Positions 46,611-55,212 of a stretch of DNA of 64,000 nt are shown here, piece after piece. The notes beneath the pieces were generated by a model. That model made no database searches, had not been told where the DNA came from, and saw only the letters and a program-made list of their open reading frames with translations. The first letter of the stretch is position 1. Each line of letters begins with the position of its first letter. Made by a program: the position numbers and the translations under genes. Source of the stretch: Methylobacterium sp. E-005 (GTDB lineage: Bacteria > Pseudomonadota > Alphaproteobacteria > Rhizobiales > Beijerinckiaceae); assembly GCF_022829725.1 (NCBI RefSeq), contig NZ_JAKSYG010000212.1:29100-93099 (forward strand). Direction: 5' to 3'.

Positions 46611-48437
46611 TTGCCGCCCGTGTCATCCGCAGCGCTCCTCGTCGATCCGCCAGCCTTTCTGGGTGTAGCCGCCTCTGTCACCGGCCGACGCTGGCAGGAG
46701 CGGTGCGGCGGCGCCGTCGTGCAGAATCAGATCGCCAAGATGGTGCAGGCCCATGGGCTGCCGGAGCTTCTGGCGCGGGTTCTCGCCGGCCGAGGCGTGA
46801 GCCCCGAGGATGTCACCCGCCATCTCGCGCCGCGCCTGCGCGACCTGATGCCCGATCCCGATACGTTGCTCGACATGGACGCCGCGGTTCGGCGCCTCGT
46901 GCGCGCCGTGCGCCGAGGCGAGACCGTGGCGGTGTTCGGCGATTACGATGTGGACGGCGCCGCCAGCGCCGCCCTGCTGGCCGGTTATCTGCGCGGCCTC
47001 GGCATCCGGGCGCCGATCCACATCCCGGACCGGATCACCGAGGGCTACGGCCCCAATGTCGGGGCCATCACAGCCCTCGCGGCGGATGGCGCGACCCTTC
47101 TGGTCTGCGTCGATTGCGGGACGAGCGGTCACGCGCCCCTCGAAGAGGCGGAGAAATCTGGTCTCGACGTGATCGTCCTCGATCACCACGCCGCCGCCGA
47201 AGTGCTGCCGCCGGCCCGCGCCGTGGTGAATCCGAACCGGCTCGACGACCTCTCGGGCCTCGGACATCTCTGCGCCGCCGGCGTGGTGTTCCTGACGCTG
47301 GTCGCCCTGAATCGCGCCCTGCGCCGCGAGAATTTTTTCGGACCGAACCGACCGGAGCCCGTTTTGACCGACGCCCTCGACCTCGTCGCGCTGGCGACCG
47401 TGGCCGATGTGGTGCCGCTCACCGGCCTGAACCGGGCCTTCGTGAACCAGGGTCTGACGGTGATGCGCCATCGTGGCCGCACCGGGCTCGCGGCTCTGCT
47501 CGATGCCGCCTCGCTGAGCGAACCGCCGGAGGCGTGGCATCTCGGCTACGTGCTCGGGCCGCGCATCAATGCCGGCGGGCGCATCGGCGATTCCGGCCTC
47601 GGCGCCCGGCTGCTCACCACGGCGGATCCCGCGGAAGCGACGCGCATCGCCGCCGAGCTCGATCACCTCAACCGCGAGCGGCAGGCCATCGAGGCGCAGG
47701 CCGTGATGGAAGCCGAGGCCGAGATGGATCGCGCCGTGACCCTCGATCCCGCCCGGACCGTGCTGGTGGCGGCGAGTGCCGCATGGCATCCAGGCGTCGT
47801 CGGCTTGATCGCGTCGCGGCTGAAGGAACGGTTCAACCGTCCGTCCTTCGCCTTCGCGCTCCGCCCGGATGGCAGCACCACCGGCTCGGGCCGCTCGATC
47901 CCCGGGGCGGATCTGGGCCTCGCCGTGCGCGCCTGTGTCGAGGCTCGGATCGCCACCAAGGGCGGCGGTCACGCCATGGCGGCCGGCGTGACCCTCCGGA
48001 CCGACGACATTCCGCGCTTCGAGGCGCATCTCGCCCTGCTGCTCGGGTCGAGCGTCGCGTTAGCGCGCGCGGCGGATGCCCTGCTGATCGACGGGAGCCT
48101 CAGTGCCGGCGGGGCCACGGCCGAGACGGTGCGGCTGTTCCAGAAGGCCGGGCCGTTCGGCCAGGGGGCACCGGAACCGATCTTCGCCCTGGGTCGTCAT
48201 CGGCTGGTCGATGCGGGCGTCGTGGGATCGAGCCATGTCCGGGCCCGCCTGCGCAGCCGCGACGGTCAGGCCGTGGGCGCCATCTGCTTCCGGGCGGCCG
48301 AGCGGCCCCTCGGCCTCGCCCTGCTGAACGGCATCGGCCGTGAGATGCACGTGGCCGGCACCTTGTCGTGCGATCGGTGGCGCGGGGCCGAGCGGGCGCA
48401 GTTGCGGATCGTCGACCTCGCCCCCGCCGATCTTTGA
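46611..48437 (+). CDS. recJ: Single-stranded-DNA-specific exonuclease RecJ
   Basis: The ~608-residue DHH-family nuclease degrades single-stranded DNA 5' to 3' in recombination and repair. Motifs include VAVFGDYDVDGAASAALLAG, CVDCGTSG, VIVLDHHAAAE (the DHH) and LATVADVVPLTG, followed by the DHHA1 part with TKGGGHAMAAGVTLR and a C-terminal OB-type domain. The N-terminal PPAFLGVAASVTGRRWQER matches RecJ. The TTG at 46611 or the GTG at 46620 is the start. Confidence 0.93.
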   Translation: MPPVSSAALLVDPPAFLGVAASVTGRRWQERCGGAVVQNQIAKMVQAHGLPELLARVLAGRGVSPEDVTRHLAPRLRDLMPDPDTLLDMDAAVRRLVRAVRRGETVAVFGDYDVDGAASAALLAGYLRGLGIRAPIHIPDRITEGYGPNVGAITALAADGATLLVCVDCGTSGHAPLEEAEKSGLDVIVLDHHAAAEVLPPARAVVNPNRLDDLSGLGHLCAAGVVFLTLVALNRALRRENFFGPNRPEPVLTDALDLVALATVADVVPLTGLNRAFVNQGLTVMRHRGRTGLAALLDAASLSEPPEAWHLGYVLGPRINAGGRIGDSGLGARLLTTADPAEATRIAAELDHLNRERQAIEAQAVMEAEAEMDRAVTLDPARTVLVAASAAWHPGVVGLIASRLKERFNRPSFAFALRPDGSTTGSGRSIPGADLGLAVRACVEARIATKGGGHAMAAGVTLRTDDIPRFEAHLALLLGSSVALARAADALLIDGSLSAGGATAETVRLFQKAGPFGQGAPEPIFALGRHRLVDAGVVGSSHVRARLRSRDGQAVGAICFRAAERPLGLALLNGIGREMHVAGTLSCDRWRGAERAQLRIVDLAPADL

Positions 48438-48444
48438 TGCGGGG

Positions 48445-48939
48445 TCAGCCGCCCGCCATCACCAGGGCCCAGAAGCGCTTGTAGCGCGTGTCGGGGGCAT
48501 CCACCCGGGCGATCCCGATCCGGCGGATCTGCGGGAGAAGCATGTTCTTGTTGTGCTCCGGGCTGGCCTTCCAGCGGGCGAGCACCTGCTCGAGGGTTTC
48601 GGACCCCGCGCTCAGATTTTCCGCCGCCCAGGATTTCGCCAGTCCGGCCGACGCCATGCGTGACGTGAAGCTGCCGCCGATCTCGTGACTGAGCTGCCCA
48701 TGGCGCGCGTTGTTGCCGGCTTGGAACGCGGCGGCCTTCACCAGAACCGGATCCACCACGACGGGGCTCAGCCCGTGCTGAACGCGATAAGTCGAGATGG
48801 CTGCGGCAGCCGCCACTTCATCGAGCACGGCCGTATGCGTCGCGTTCTCGACCGTCGGCTCAGGCGAGAAGGTCAGGCCGCCGCACCCGGCGAGGGTGAG
48901 CAGAAGAGCAGCGGTGAGGATGCGAGTGAGGTTCGGCAC
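48445..48939 (-). CDS. CAP (SCP-like) domain lipoprotein
   Basis: The 164-residue protein has a lipoprotein signal (LTRILTAALLLTLAGC) and a CAP domain with INDYRVQHGL-like ISTYRVQHGLSPVVVDPVL, then AAFQAGNNARHGQLSHEIGG and VLARWKASPEHNKNMLLPQI. CAP-domain function in bacteria is poorly known; they may be cell-surface hydrolases or binding proteins. The GTG at 48939 places the signal peptide at the N-terminus; an ATG at 49017 would add 26 residues before it. The gene converges on recJ with a seven-base gap. Confidence 0.83.
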   Translation of the reverse strand: MPNLTRILTAALLLTLAGCGGLTFSPEPTVENATHTAVLDEVAAAAAISTYRVQHGLSPVVVDPVLVKAAAFQAGNNARHGQLSHEIGGSFTSRMASAGLAKSWAAENLSAGSETLEQVLARWKASPEHNKNMLLPQIRRIGIARVDAPDTRYKRFWALVMAGG

Positions 48940-49059
48940 GGTCCGGACGGCGGTTTGTCGAGATTGGGCGCTTCCCTCCTGCTCACGTGCGGCGAAAGCG
49001 CGGCGGCCCTCGCTCACCGCAGCCTGTTCAAGCCGAGTGTGTCACTGAGGCCACAGCGA

Positions 49060-50157
49060 TCAGGCCGACAGGGTCTCGTTTCCCAGCATGACCGGTGTGA
49101 ACGCGCGCAGGAGATCCCGGTCGAGGTGCCCCTCCGCCTCGACCATGATCGACAGCGCCTCGGCACCGCTGGCGGGCTGCCGATAGGTCCGACGCTCCGT
49201 CAAGGCCGAGAACACGTCGCAGATGCTGATGATTCGTACGAGATCGCTGATCGCGGAGCCGGCGAGCCGGTCCGGATAGCCCCGGCCATCGAGGCGCTCG
49301 TGGTGGTGGCGAACGACATCGATGATGGCAGGCTCGAACTCCCCCTGGGCGGTCAACAAGGAAGCGCCGATATCGGGATGGCGCTGCATCAGGCGAAATT
49401 CCTCGGGGGTGAGCGGACCGGGCTTATTGAGAATGTCGACCGGGATGCGAGACTTGCCGATATCGTGCAGCAGGGCGGCACGCACGAGGCGACCAAGATC
49501 GCTGCGGCTTAGGCCGATCGTCGCGCCGAAGGTGGCCGCATGGCCGGCGACGCCGAGCGTGTGCTGATAGACCCCGATATCGTGGCGCCAGACCGCCTCC
49601 AGCCAGGCGCCGATGCCGACCTCCGAGACCGCATCGAGCACCAGCTCGGTCCCGCGGTCGATGTCGCTTTGCCGGAGTCCCGCACCCAGGGCGGCGCTAT
49701 CGAACAGGTCGGCGACGATCGCGGTGGCCCCGGAGACATGCTCGATGAGGCGGCGCTTGCGCGCCTCCACCGAACGCGCCGCGTCTTCGATCATCGCGAA
49801 GGCATTCGCCAACACGACTTGCCGCGGCGCCGTTGCGGGGATCTGGCGGACATGGGCCCCCGTGAAGGGGGCCGGGCCGCCGCGGGCGAGGATCAGGCAC
49901 GGCACCGGCCGCGCCGACGCCCCGGCGACCAGATTGACCGCCGCGGCCCGGTCCGGCGGGGCGTCCACGATGACGAGATGGGGCCGTATGGATGGCAGGA
50001 CCGCGCCGGGCTCAACGGCTTTGCAATCCATCACCAGCGCGATGGCCCGTTCCAAAGCCGAGCGTTCCGCCGGCCGATCGGAGATCAGCAGGACGAAGGG
50101 CGGACCTGCGTTTCGCGTTGCAGCGCCGGGGGCTAACACGATTGCACCCTCGCCCAT
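49060..50157 (-). CDS. HD-GYP domain protein (predicted cyclic-di-GMP phosphodiesterase)
   Basis: The 365-residue protein has an N-terminal receiver-like domain (residues ~20-125) that keeps the fold pattern PPFVLLISDRPAERSALERA but lacks a clear phospho-acceptor site. A C-terminal HD-GYP domain shows ALLHDIGKSRIP (His231-Asp232), QRHPDIGASLL, VRHHHERLDGRGYP and ISICDVFSALTERRTYR. Members hydrolyse c-di-GMP. It lies alone, and its target process is unknown. Confidence 0.88.
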   Translation of the reverse strand: MGEGAIVLAPGAATRNAGPPFVLLISDRPAERSALERAIALVMDCKAVEPGAVLPSIRPHLVIVDAPPDRAAAVNLVAGASARPVPCLILARGGPAPFTGAHVRQIPATAPRQVVLANAFAMIEDAARSVEARKRRLIEHVSGATAIVADLFDSAALGAGLRQSDIDRGTELVLDAVSEVGIGAWLEAVWRHDIGVYQHTLGVAGHAATFGATIGLSRSDLGRLVRAALLHDIGKSRIPVDILNKPGPLTPEEFRLMQRHPDIGASLLTAQGEFEPAIIDVVRHHHERLDGRGYPDRLAGSAISDLVRIISICDVFSALTERRTYRQPASGAEALSIMVEAEGHLDRDLLRAFTPVMLGNETLSA

Positions 50158-50242
50158 TAGATCAACTGTGCGTTGACCCTAACGGGAAGTTACGAGGAAA
50201 GTGTAAACCCTACGCAATCTCCGCGACGCAAGCAAACCGAAC

Positions 50243-50392
50243 TCAGGCGAGCTTGGCGGCCCCAACATTTCTGGTCGAACCGATCGAGCGATCGGTATCG
50301 GCCGCGGGGCTCAGAAAATCAGCAAACTTGACCGTGAGAACAGCCTGGCAGGCCGCAAACGCGACGAAGATCAGTGCGAAGCTGGCGATCAT
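50243..50392 (-). CDS. Hypothetical 49-residue membrane protein
   Basis: The short frame starts MIASFALIFVAFAACQAVLT and contains one membrane span followed by a polar, Ser/Thr/Asp-rich tail. CCCGGAG lies nine bases upstream of the ATG. I recognise no family. The helix plus a reasonable ribosome-binding site suggests a genuine small membrane protein, but length makes this tentative. Confidence 0.45.
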   Translation of the reverse strand: MIASFALIFVAFAACQAVLTVKFADFLSPAADTDRSIGSTRNVGAAKLA

Positions 50393-50928
50393 GGGGCACT
50401 CCGGGTCAGCGCGAAGCCGTATGTTGCGATGCGATAAATGCCATGCCGCTCCGCAAACTGGTATGCCAGATACGGAATATCGCACATGTTCCCCATGCAT
50501 GAATGGCACGCGACCGGCGTAGGACCCATCCCGGACAGGCGTCCATATGCAACCAGCGATGGCGAAAGCGGATAATGGACGTCAGCCCGCAATGCTGCGC
50601 TGCAGCCAAGCGTCCTCCGAGGACGAGCGTGATCCGAAGATCGCCCCCGCAATCAACTCGTCAGCCGATAACCGTCCAGCGGATGGGCCTGAATTCAGCG
50701 AACGAGATCGCGGCTTGCGAAAAAGCGCCGCGGGCTTTCGCCAGAGACGACAGGTTCGCGGCAGCTGATTGACAGCTTGGCGCGGTGCTTCGTCGATCCA
50801 CGAGGGACGACCAGTCGACGGTTGCCGCGATCAGGAGCAAGACAGATTGCGTCCGCAGCGGAGTCGCAATCGTTATTCCGCCCGGTTCGACCCTGTCGCG
50901 ACCTCAGTGTTCCGACATTATGCAGCGA
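50393..50928. other. Long intergenic region, no gene recognised
   Basis: This 536-base stretch between the 49-residue frame and the GntR gene shows no protein-like frame on either strand and lower GC patches than its surroundings. I see no tRNA or long repeat. It separates the housekeeping block from the oxalate module. Confidence 0.4.
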
Positions 50929-51621
50929 TCAATCGAGATAATCGCCGTAGGTGTCGACATGCTGGGCAAGGCCGAGCCCATGTTCGCGCACCAGGCGCTC
51001 GGCGAGATCGGCGTCGCGCGCCTCCAGGGCCGCGATGATGGCCACATGCTCGCGTATCGAGTGCTCGGCCCGGTCGCCCTGGCGCAGAGCCGTGCTGCGG
51101 ATCCCGCGGACATGCATCAGCAGGTTGCTGGTCAGATCCGCGATCGCTTCGCAGTGACCCAATGCGATGATCCGCTGGTGAAAGCGGATATTGGCGTCCG
51201 AGTACTCGTCAATGTGCTCAGACGGCTGCCCCTCATAGAACTCGGGAAACGCTTCACGCAGGGATCGCAGCTGCGCGTCGGTGGCGCGCGTGGAGGCGAG
51301 CCGCGCCGCCATGCTTTCCAGCGCCGTCCAGGCGTGGATCATGCTGACGATCTCACGCTTGTTCTTCTTGATGACGAAGACCCCGCGCCGCGCCTCGGAT
51401 CGGACGAATCCCTCTTGCTCGAGAACCGTCAAGGCCTCGCGCACCGGCGTGCGGCTGACGCCGAGATCCTGCGAAAGCTTGCGCTCATCGAGCCTCACCT
51501 CATCCGGACGCCCGTAGATATCCATGTTGGTGATGGCCGTCTTCAGCGCCTCGTACGCCAAGGTCCGGAGACTTGAACTGGCAACGATCGGCTTGACGCT
51601 CAGCGGTTCGGAGTTCGACAT
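50929..51621 (-). CDS. GntR-family regulator, FCD subfamily
   Basis: The 230-residue protein has an N-terminal winged helix with LSQDLGVSRTPVREALTVLE and GFVRSEARRGVFVIKK, and a C-terminal FCD ligand domain with the metal/ligand residues in YSDANIRFHQRIIALGHC, RGIRS and REHVAIIAALEARDADLAER. FCD regulators usually respond to organic acids. It is divergent from oxlT across a 473-base intergenic region that contains an 8-bp inverted repeat. It probably controls the oxalate genes; this is inferred from position. Confidence 0.9.
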   Translation of the reverse strand: MSNSEPLSVKPIVASSSLRTLAYEALKTAITNMDIYGRPDEVRLDERKLSQDLGVSRTPVREALTVLEQEGFVRSEARRGVFVIKKNKREIVSMIHAWTALESMAARLASTRATDAQLRSLREAFPEFYEGQPSEHIDEYSDANIRFHQRIIALGHCEAIADLTSNLLMHVRGIRSTALRQGDRAEHSIREHVAIIAALEARDADLAERLVREHGLGLAQHVDTYGDYLD

Positions 51622-52094
51622 CCCGGGTCCGGCGGCTCACACACATGATGTACCGCACGCATTCTCAGTCGTGCGCTTATAAGCGGACTACCCCAAACCT
51701 TAGCGAGATCCTAGTCGACAGCGAACAGGTCCCACAGAACTGTGACGAGAACGTGTGACCGTGCGCGCGATCGGGTGCGACGCCCGGATGCGAGCGGCTG
51801 CGTGCATCACGTCCAACGCATCCTGGTTAATCCGAACCCGCGAACATGTATTTTTCTGCAGGTTCGATTGACACCCGATCGCAATATAAGCACCATCCTT
51901 CTGGCATACCGTCGACCAAATCAATCGACGGTGTGATGCAACGAGTTGCTTCGTCGCGGAAGACCTCGTTTGATCAGCGTTCAAGAATTTTTTGAAGTAC
52001 GACCGTCGTTTTGTTCTGCCACATCAGGTTCGGGCAGTGCATACGGTTCGCTGAAGACAAGCTCCAAAAATATAATCTGCCAGGAGGGAAGCGT
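51622..52094. other. Divergent regulatory region between gntR and oxlT
   Basis: The 473-base region separates the regulator and the antiporter and has a noticeably lower GC content near oxlT. It contains the inverted repeat at 51908-51932 and, immediately before oxlT, an AGGAGG ribosome-binding site at 52082-52087. I cannot define -35 and -10 boxes with confidence. Confidence 0.55.
51908..51932. promoter_or_regulatory. Inverted repeat upstream of oxlT, candidate operator
   Basis: ACCGTCGA (51908-51915) and TCGACGGT (51925-51932) are perfect inverted arms around nine AT-rich bases. It lies about 160 bases upstream of oxlT and could be an operator for the divergent GntR protein. Confidence 0.4.
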
Positions 52095-53372
52095 ATGTCC
52101 GAGATCCGCAAACCCGTGGGGAGCGGCCGATGGCTGCAACTCGCCTTCGGCGTCGTCTGCATGTGCATGATCGCCAACATGCAGTACGGCTGGACCTTCT
52201 TCGTGAACCCCATGCAGGAGCGTCATGGCTGGGACCGGGCGGCGATCCAGGTGGCGTTCACGCTGTTCGTAGTCACCGAAACCTGGCTGGTGCCGATCGA
52301 GGGCTGGTTCGTCGATAAATACGGCCCGCGCATCGTCACCCTGTTCGGCGGCCTGCTCTGCGGCATCGCCTGGGTGATGAACTCCTACGCCGAGTCGCTC
52401 ACGATGCTCTACGTCGCCGCTGCGATCGGTGGCACAGGCGCGGGCGCGGTCTACGGCACCTGCGTGGGCAACTCGCTGAAGTGGTTCCCGGACCGCCGCG
52501 GCCTTGCCGCCGGCATCACCGCAATGGGTTTCGGCGCGGGCTCGGCGCTGACCGTCGTGCCGATCCAGGCGATGATCAAGTCGCAGGGCTACGAGGCGGC
52601 GTTCTTCTACTTCGGCATCGGGCAGGGCGTCATCGTGATGCTGATCGCCCTGTTCCTGCGCTCCCCCGCCAAGGGCCAGGTGCCTGTGGTCGCCCGGGTC
52701 AGCCAGTCGAAGCGTGACTACAAGCCGGCCGAGATGGTTCGCACCCCGATCTTCTGGGTGATGTACGCGATGTTCGTCATGATGGCCGCAGGCGGCCTGA
52801 TGGCGACGGCACAGCTCGGCCCGATCGCCAAGGACTTCAAGATCGCCGACGTGCCGGTCTCGCTGCTCGGCATCACCTTGCCGGCGCTGACCTTCGCGGC
52901 GACCCTCGACCGGGTGCTCAACGGCGTGACGCGGCCATTTTTCGGCTGGGTCTCCGACCATATCGGTCGCGAGAACACGATGTTCATCTCGTTCGCCATC
53001 GAAGGCCTCGGGATCTACGCCCTGAGCCAGCTCGGCCACAACCCGATCGCGTTCGTGCTGCTGACCGGCCTCGTGTTCTTCGCTTGGGGCGAGATCTACT
53101 CCCTGTTCCCGGCGACCTGCGGTGACACGTTCGGCTCGAAATACGCGGCCACGAATGCAGGCCTGCTCTACACCGCCAAGGGGACGGCGGCGCTGATCGT
53201 GCCCTACACCAGCGTGCTGACCACGATGACCGGTAGCTGGCACACGGTGTTCCTCGCGGCCGCGGGGCTCAACATCCTGGCGGCCCTGCTGGCCCTCTTC
53301 GTCCTGAAGCCGATGCGCGCGGCCTACACCAAGAAACCCGAAGCGAGCCTCGCTCCGGTGCTCGCCCAGTAA
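52095..53372 (+). CDS. oxlT: MFS transporter, oxalate/formate antiporter type
   Basis: The 425-residue protein has twelve membrane helices. It begins RWLQLAFGVVCMCMIANMQY, followed by GWTFFVNPMQERHGWDRAAI, the typical OxlT-family N-terminus, and the FVDKYGPR loop of the major facilitator fold. An arginine in TLDRVLNGVTRPFFGW and a lysine in LLYTAKGTAALI sit where OxlT has its substrate-binding basic residues. It would exchange external oxalate for formate. The AGGAGG site seven bases before the ATG fixes the start. The nearby frc gene supports the substrate. Confidence 0.88.
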   Translation: MSEIRKPVGSGRWLQLAFGVVCMCMIANMQYGWTFFVNPMQERHGWDRAAIQVAFTLFVVTETWLVPIEGWFVDKYGPRIVTLFGGLLCGIAWVMNSYAESLTMLYVAAAIGGTGAGAVYGTCVGNSLKWFPDRRGLAAGITAMGFGAGSALTVVPIQAMIKSQGYEAAFFYFGIGQGVIVMLIALFLRSPAKGQVPVVARVSQSKRDYKPAEMVRTPIFWVMYAMFVMMAAGGLMATAQLGPIAKDFKIADVPVSLLGITLPALTFAATLDRVLNGVTRPFFGWVSDHIGRENTMFISFAIEGLGIYALSQLGHNPIAFVLLTGLVFFAWGEIYSLFPATCGDTFGSKYAATNAGLLYTAKGTAALIVPYTSVLTTMTGSWHTVFLAAAGLNILAALLALFVLKPMRAAYTKKPEASLAPVLAQ

Positions 53373-53394
53373 CGCAGATCGCACGCCCGAAACG

Positions 53395-53423
53395 AGCCCG
53401 GCGCTTTACGGCGCCGGGCTTTT
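53395..53423 (+). terminator. Intrinsic terminator after oxlT
   Basis: AGCCCGGCGC (53395-53404) and GCGCCGGGCT (53411-53420) form a ten-base-pair stem with a six-base loop and are followed by TTTT counting the last arm base. It separates oxlT from the aldolase-family gene. Confidence 0.8.
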
Positions 53424-53460
53424 GCGCATACCCGGAGCCCGCATCTTCCGGAGACCGTGC

Positions 53461-54123
53461 ATGGACAGGGACGAGCGCAACGCGCGGACGAGCGTCGTGG
53501 CGGCGGCGCAGGAGCTCGACGCGCAGGGCCTGAACCGGGGCACCTCGGGCAACGTCTCGGTGCGGTTTCGCGACGGGCTGCTGATCACGCCCTCGGGCCT
53601 GCCGACGGCCCGGATGCGGCCCGAGGATGTCGTACCCCTGGGGCTCGACGGCACGCACCCGCCGGATCAGAAGCCCTCATCGGAATGGCGCTTCCACCGG
53701 GACATCCTCGCATCCCGTTCGGATTGCGGCGCGGTCGTCCATGCGCACCCGGTCTACTGCACGGCGTTCGCGCTGTGCCGCAAGGAGATCCCCGCGGTCC
53801 ACTACATGATCGCGGCCTTCGGCGGCCCGACCGTGCGCTGCGCGCCCTACGCGCCCTACGGCACCGCCGAGCTGTCGGAGCTTGCGCTGGCGGCGCTCGC
53901 CGATCGCAGCGTCTGCCTCCTGGCCAATCACGGCATGATCGCCGCCGGAGCGAGCCTGGAGAAGGCCCTCTGGCTCGCCGTCGAGCTGGAAACGCTCTGC
54001 CACCAATACGCGGTGGCTCTCCAAGTGGGCACGCCGGCTCTTCTGTCCGATCACGAGATCGGCGCTACGGTGGAGCGCTTCCGCGGATACGGTTTGAACG
54101 CCTCCGATCCCGAGTCCCGGTGA
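53461..54123 (+). CDS. Class II aldolase/adducin family protein
   Basis: The 220-residue protein is of the fuculose-phosphate aldolase type. Family features are LNRGTSGNVSVRFRDGLLIT, the metal-binding HAHPVYCTA (first two histidines), a PYGTAELSELAL stretch and the third histidine in CLLANHGMIAAG. Such enzymes cleave or epimerise sugar phosphates using zinc. The ATG at 53461 has CCGGAG upstream. It is convergent with the formyltransferase gene, 18 bases apart. Its role within an oxalate cluster is unclear. Confidence 0.85.
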   Translation: MDRDERNARTSVVAAAQELDAQGLNRGTSGNVSVRFRDGLLITPSGLPTARMRPEDVVPLGLDGTHPPDQKPSSEWRFHRDILASRSDCGAVVHAHPVYCTAFALCRKEIPAVHYMIAAFGGPTVRCAPYAPYGTAELSELALAALADRSVCLLANHGMIAAGASLEKALWLAVELETLCHQYAVALQVGTPALLSDHEIGATVERFRGYGLNASDPESR

Positions 54124-54141
54124 GGCCGGCGGGCCCGATCG

Positions 54142-55074
54142 TCAGCGGCCCAGCACCTGTCCCACCGCAAGCCCGGTCTCCCGGGCGTAGTCGGCGGCTG
54201 CGATCTTCTTGCCGCCCTCCGGCTTGACCTTCCTGATCTCGATCTGGCCGCCCTGCGCGCAGACGCTGAAACCCTCGTCGTCGATCGCGATCACCTCGCC
54301 GGGCTTGCCCTTCACGTCGCTGAGGCGCCGGACCGGATGCAGGCAGGAATCGAAGATCTGCAGCTTCCGCCCGTCCCGGGTCGTCCAGGCACCGGGGGCG
54401 GGGTTCGCCGCACGGATCAGGTTGTAGATCTGCTCCGCATGGGCCGACCAGCGGATCTCGGCCTCCGCGGCGCGGAACCAGCCCTCGTAGGTCGCGGCAT
54501 CCTCGTCCTGATCGATCTCGACATGCTGACCGGCGACAACGCGGTCGGCCGCCTCCAGCATCGCATCGACGCCCATCGGGAAAAGGTTGTCGAAGTAGAC
54601 CTCGCCCAGGGTTGCGTTCGCACCGATCAGGCAGGTCTTCTGAAGGATCACCGGTCCCTCATCCAGGCCGTCGGTCGGCCGGAAGATCGTGAGCCCGGTC
54701 TGAAGGTCGCCTCGCGCGATCGGCCAGTTGATCGAGGAGGGCCCGCGGTACCGCGGCAGCAGGCTCGGGTGATACTGGATCGTGCCGTGCTTCGGGATCG
54801 TGACGAAGCTCTGCGGCGCGAATTGCAGAACGTACGCCATGATGCCGATATCGGCGTCGAGGCTGCGCATGGCCTCTTCGGCCTCCGGGCTCTTCAGGCT
54901 CGGAAATTGGAAGACCGGCAGCCCCTTCTCCTCGGCCGCCGTCTTCAGGACGTCCGGCTTCGCGCCCGGCTTCTCCGGCGCGCAGAACACGCCCGCCACC
55001 GTGTCGCCTCGCTTGAGGAACGCCTCCAGGACGGCCTTGCCGAAATCCTGCTGACCGATGAAGGCGATGCGCAT
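54142..55074 (-). CDS. Formyltransferase family protein, 10-formyl-THF hydrolase-like
   Basis: The 310-residue protein has a formyltransferase N-terminal domain (MRIAFIGQQDFGKAVLEAFL) and a C-terminal OB-type domain. The active-site segment reads TIQYHPSLLPRYRGPSSINW, followed by LTIFRPTDGLDEGPVILQK. In Fmt, PurN and ArnA the residue two before the histidine is a catalytic Asn; here it is Gln. Wording of this segment is closest to the hydrolase domain of 10-formyltetrahydrofolate dehydrogenase (ALDH1L1), which also lacks that Asn. The substrate may be 10-formyl-THF, and the neighbouring frc gene suggests a link to formyl-CoA. The ATG at 55074 is chosen because MRIAFIGQ is the natural N-terminus. 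Confidence 0.82.
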   Translation of the reverse strand: MRIAFIGQQDFGKAVLEAFLKRGDTVAGVFCAPEKPGAKPDVLKTAAEEKGLPVFQFPSLKSPEAEEAMRSLDADIGIMAYVLQFAPQSFVTIPKHGTIQYHPSLLPRYRGPSSINWPIARGDLQTGLTIFRPTDGLDEGPVILQKTCLIGANATLGEVYFDNLFPMGVDAMLEAADRVVAGQHVEIDQDEDAATYEGWFRAAEAEIRWSAHAEQIYNLIRAANPAPGAWTTRDGRKLQIFDSCLHPVRRLSDVKGKPGEVIAIDDEGFSVCAQGGQIEIRKVKPEGGKKIAAADYARETGLAVGQVLGR

Positions 55075-55183
55075 GCGATCTCCAGAACCTATCCCGCCCG
55101 TATCGGGCGCAGGGCAGGGGAACAGCGGCATGCCAAGGCCCGTTCCCTGGGCATCGACAGTACCGCCGATCTCGTCGATTATC

Positions 55184-55205
55184 GGCGGGCGGCGTACCGC
55201 CCGCC
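55184..55205 (-). terminator. Hairpin downstream of frc
   Basis: GGCGGGCGG (55184-55192) and CCGCCCGCC (55197-55205) pair perfectly around a four-base loop, eight bases past the frc stop on the minus strand. No T-tract follows. It may terminate or stabilise the frc message ahead of the formyltransferase gene. Confidence 0.45.
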
Positions 55206-55212
55206 CGTCAGC

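Noticed and set aside
51860..51895. TTGACA followed by TATAAG upstream of oxlT as a sigma-70 promoter
   Set aside because: The spacing between the two boxes is only about 11 bases, too short for a functional promoter.
54142..55074. Methionyl-tRNA formyltransferase (fmt)
   Set aside because: The active-site Asn is Gln and the segment around HPSLLPRYRG resembles the 10-formyl-THF dehydrogenase hydrolase domain more closely; no def gene is adjacent.
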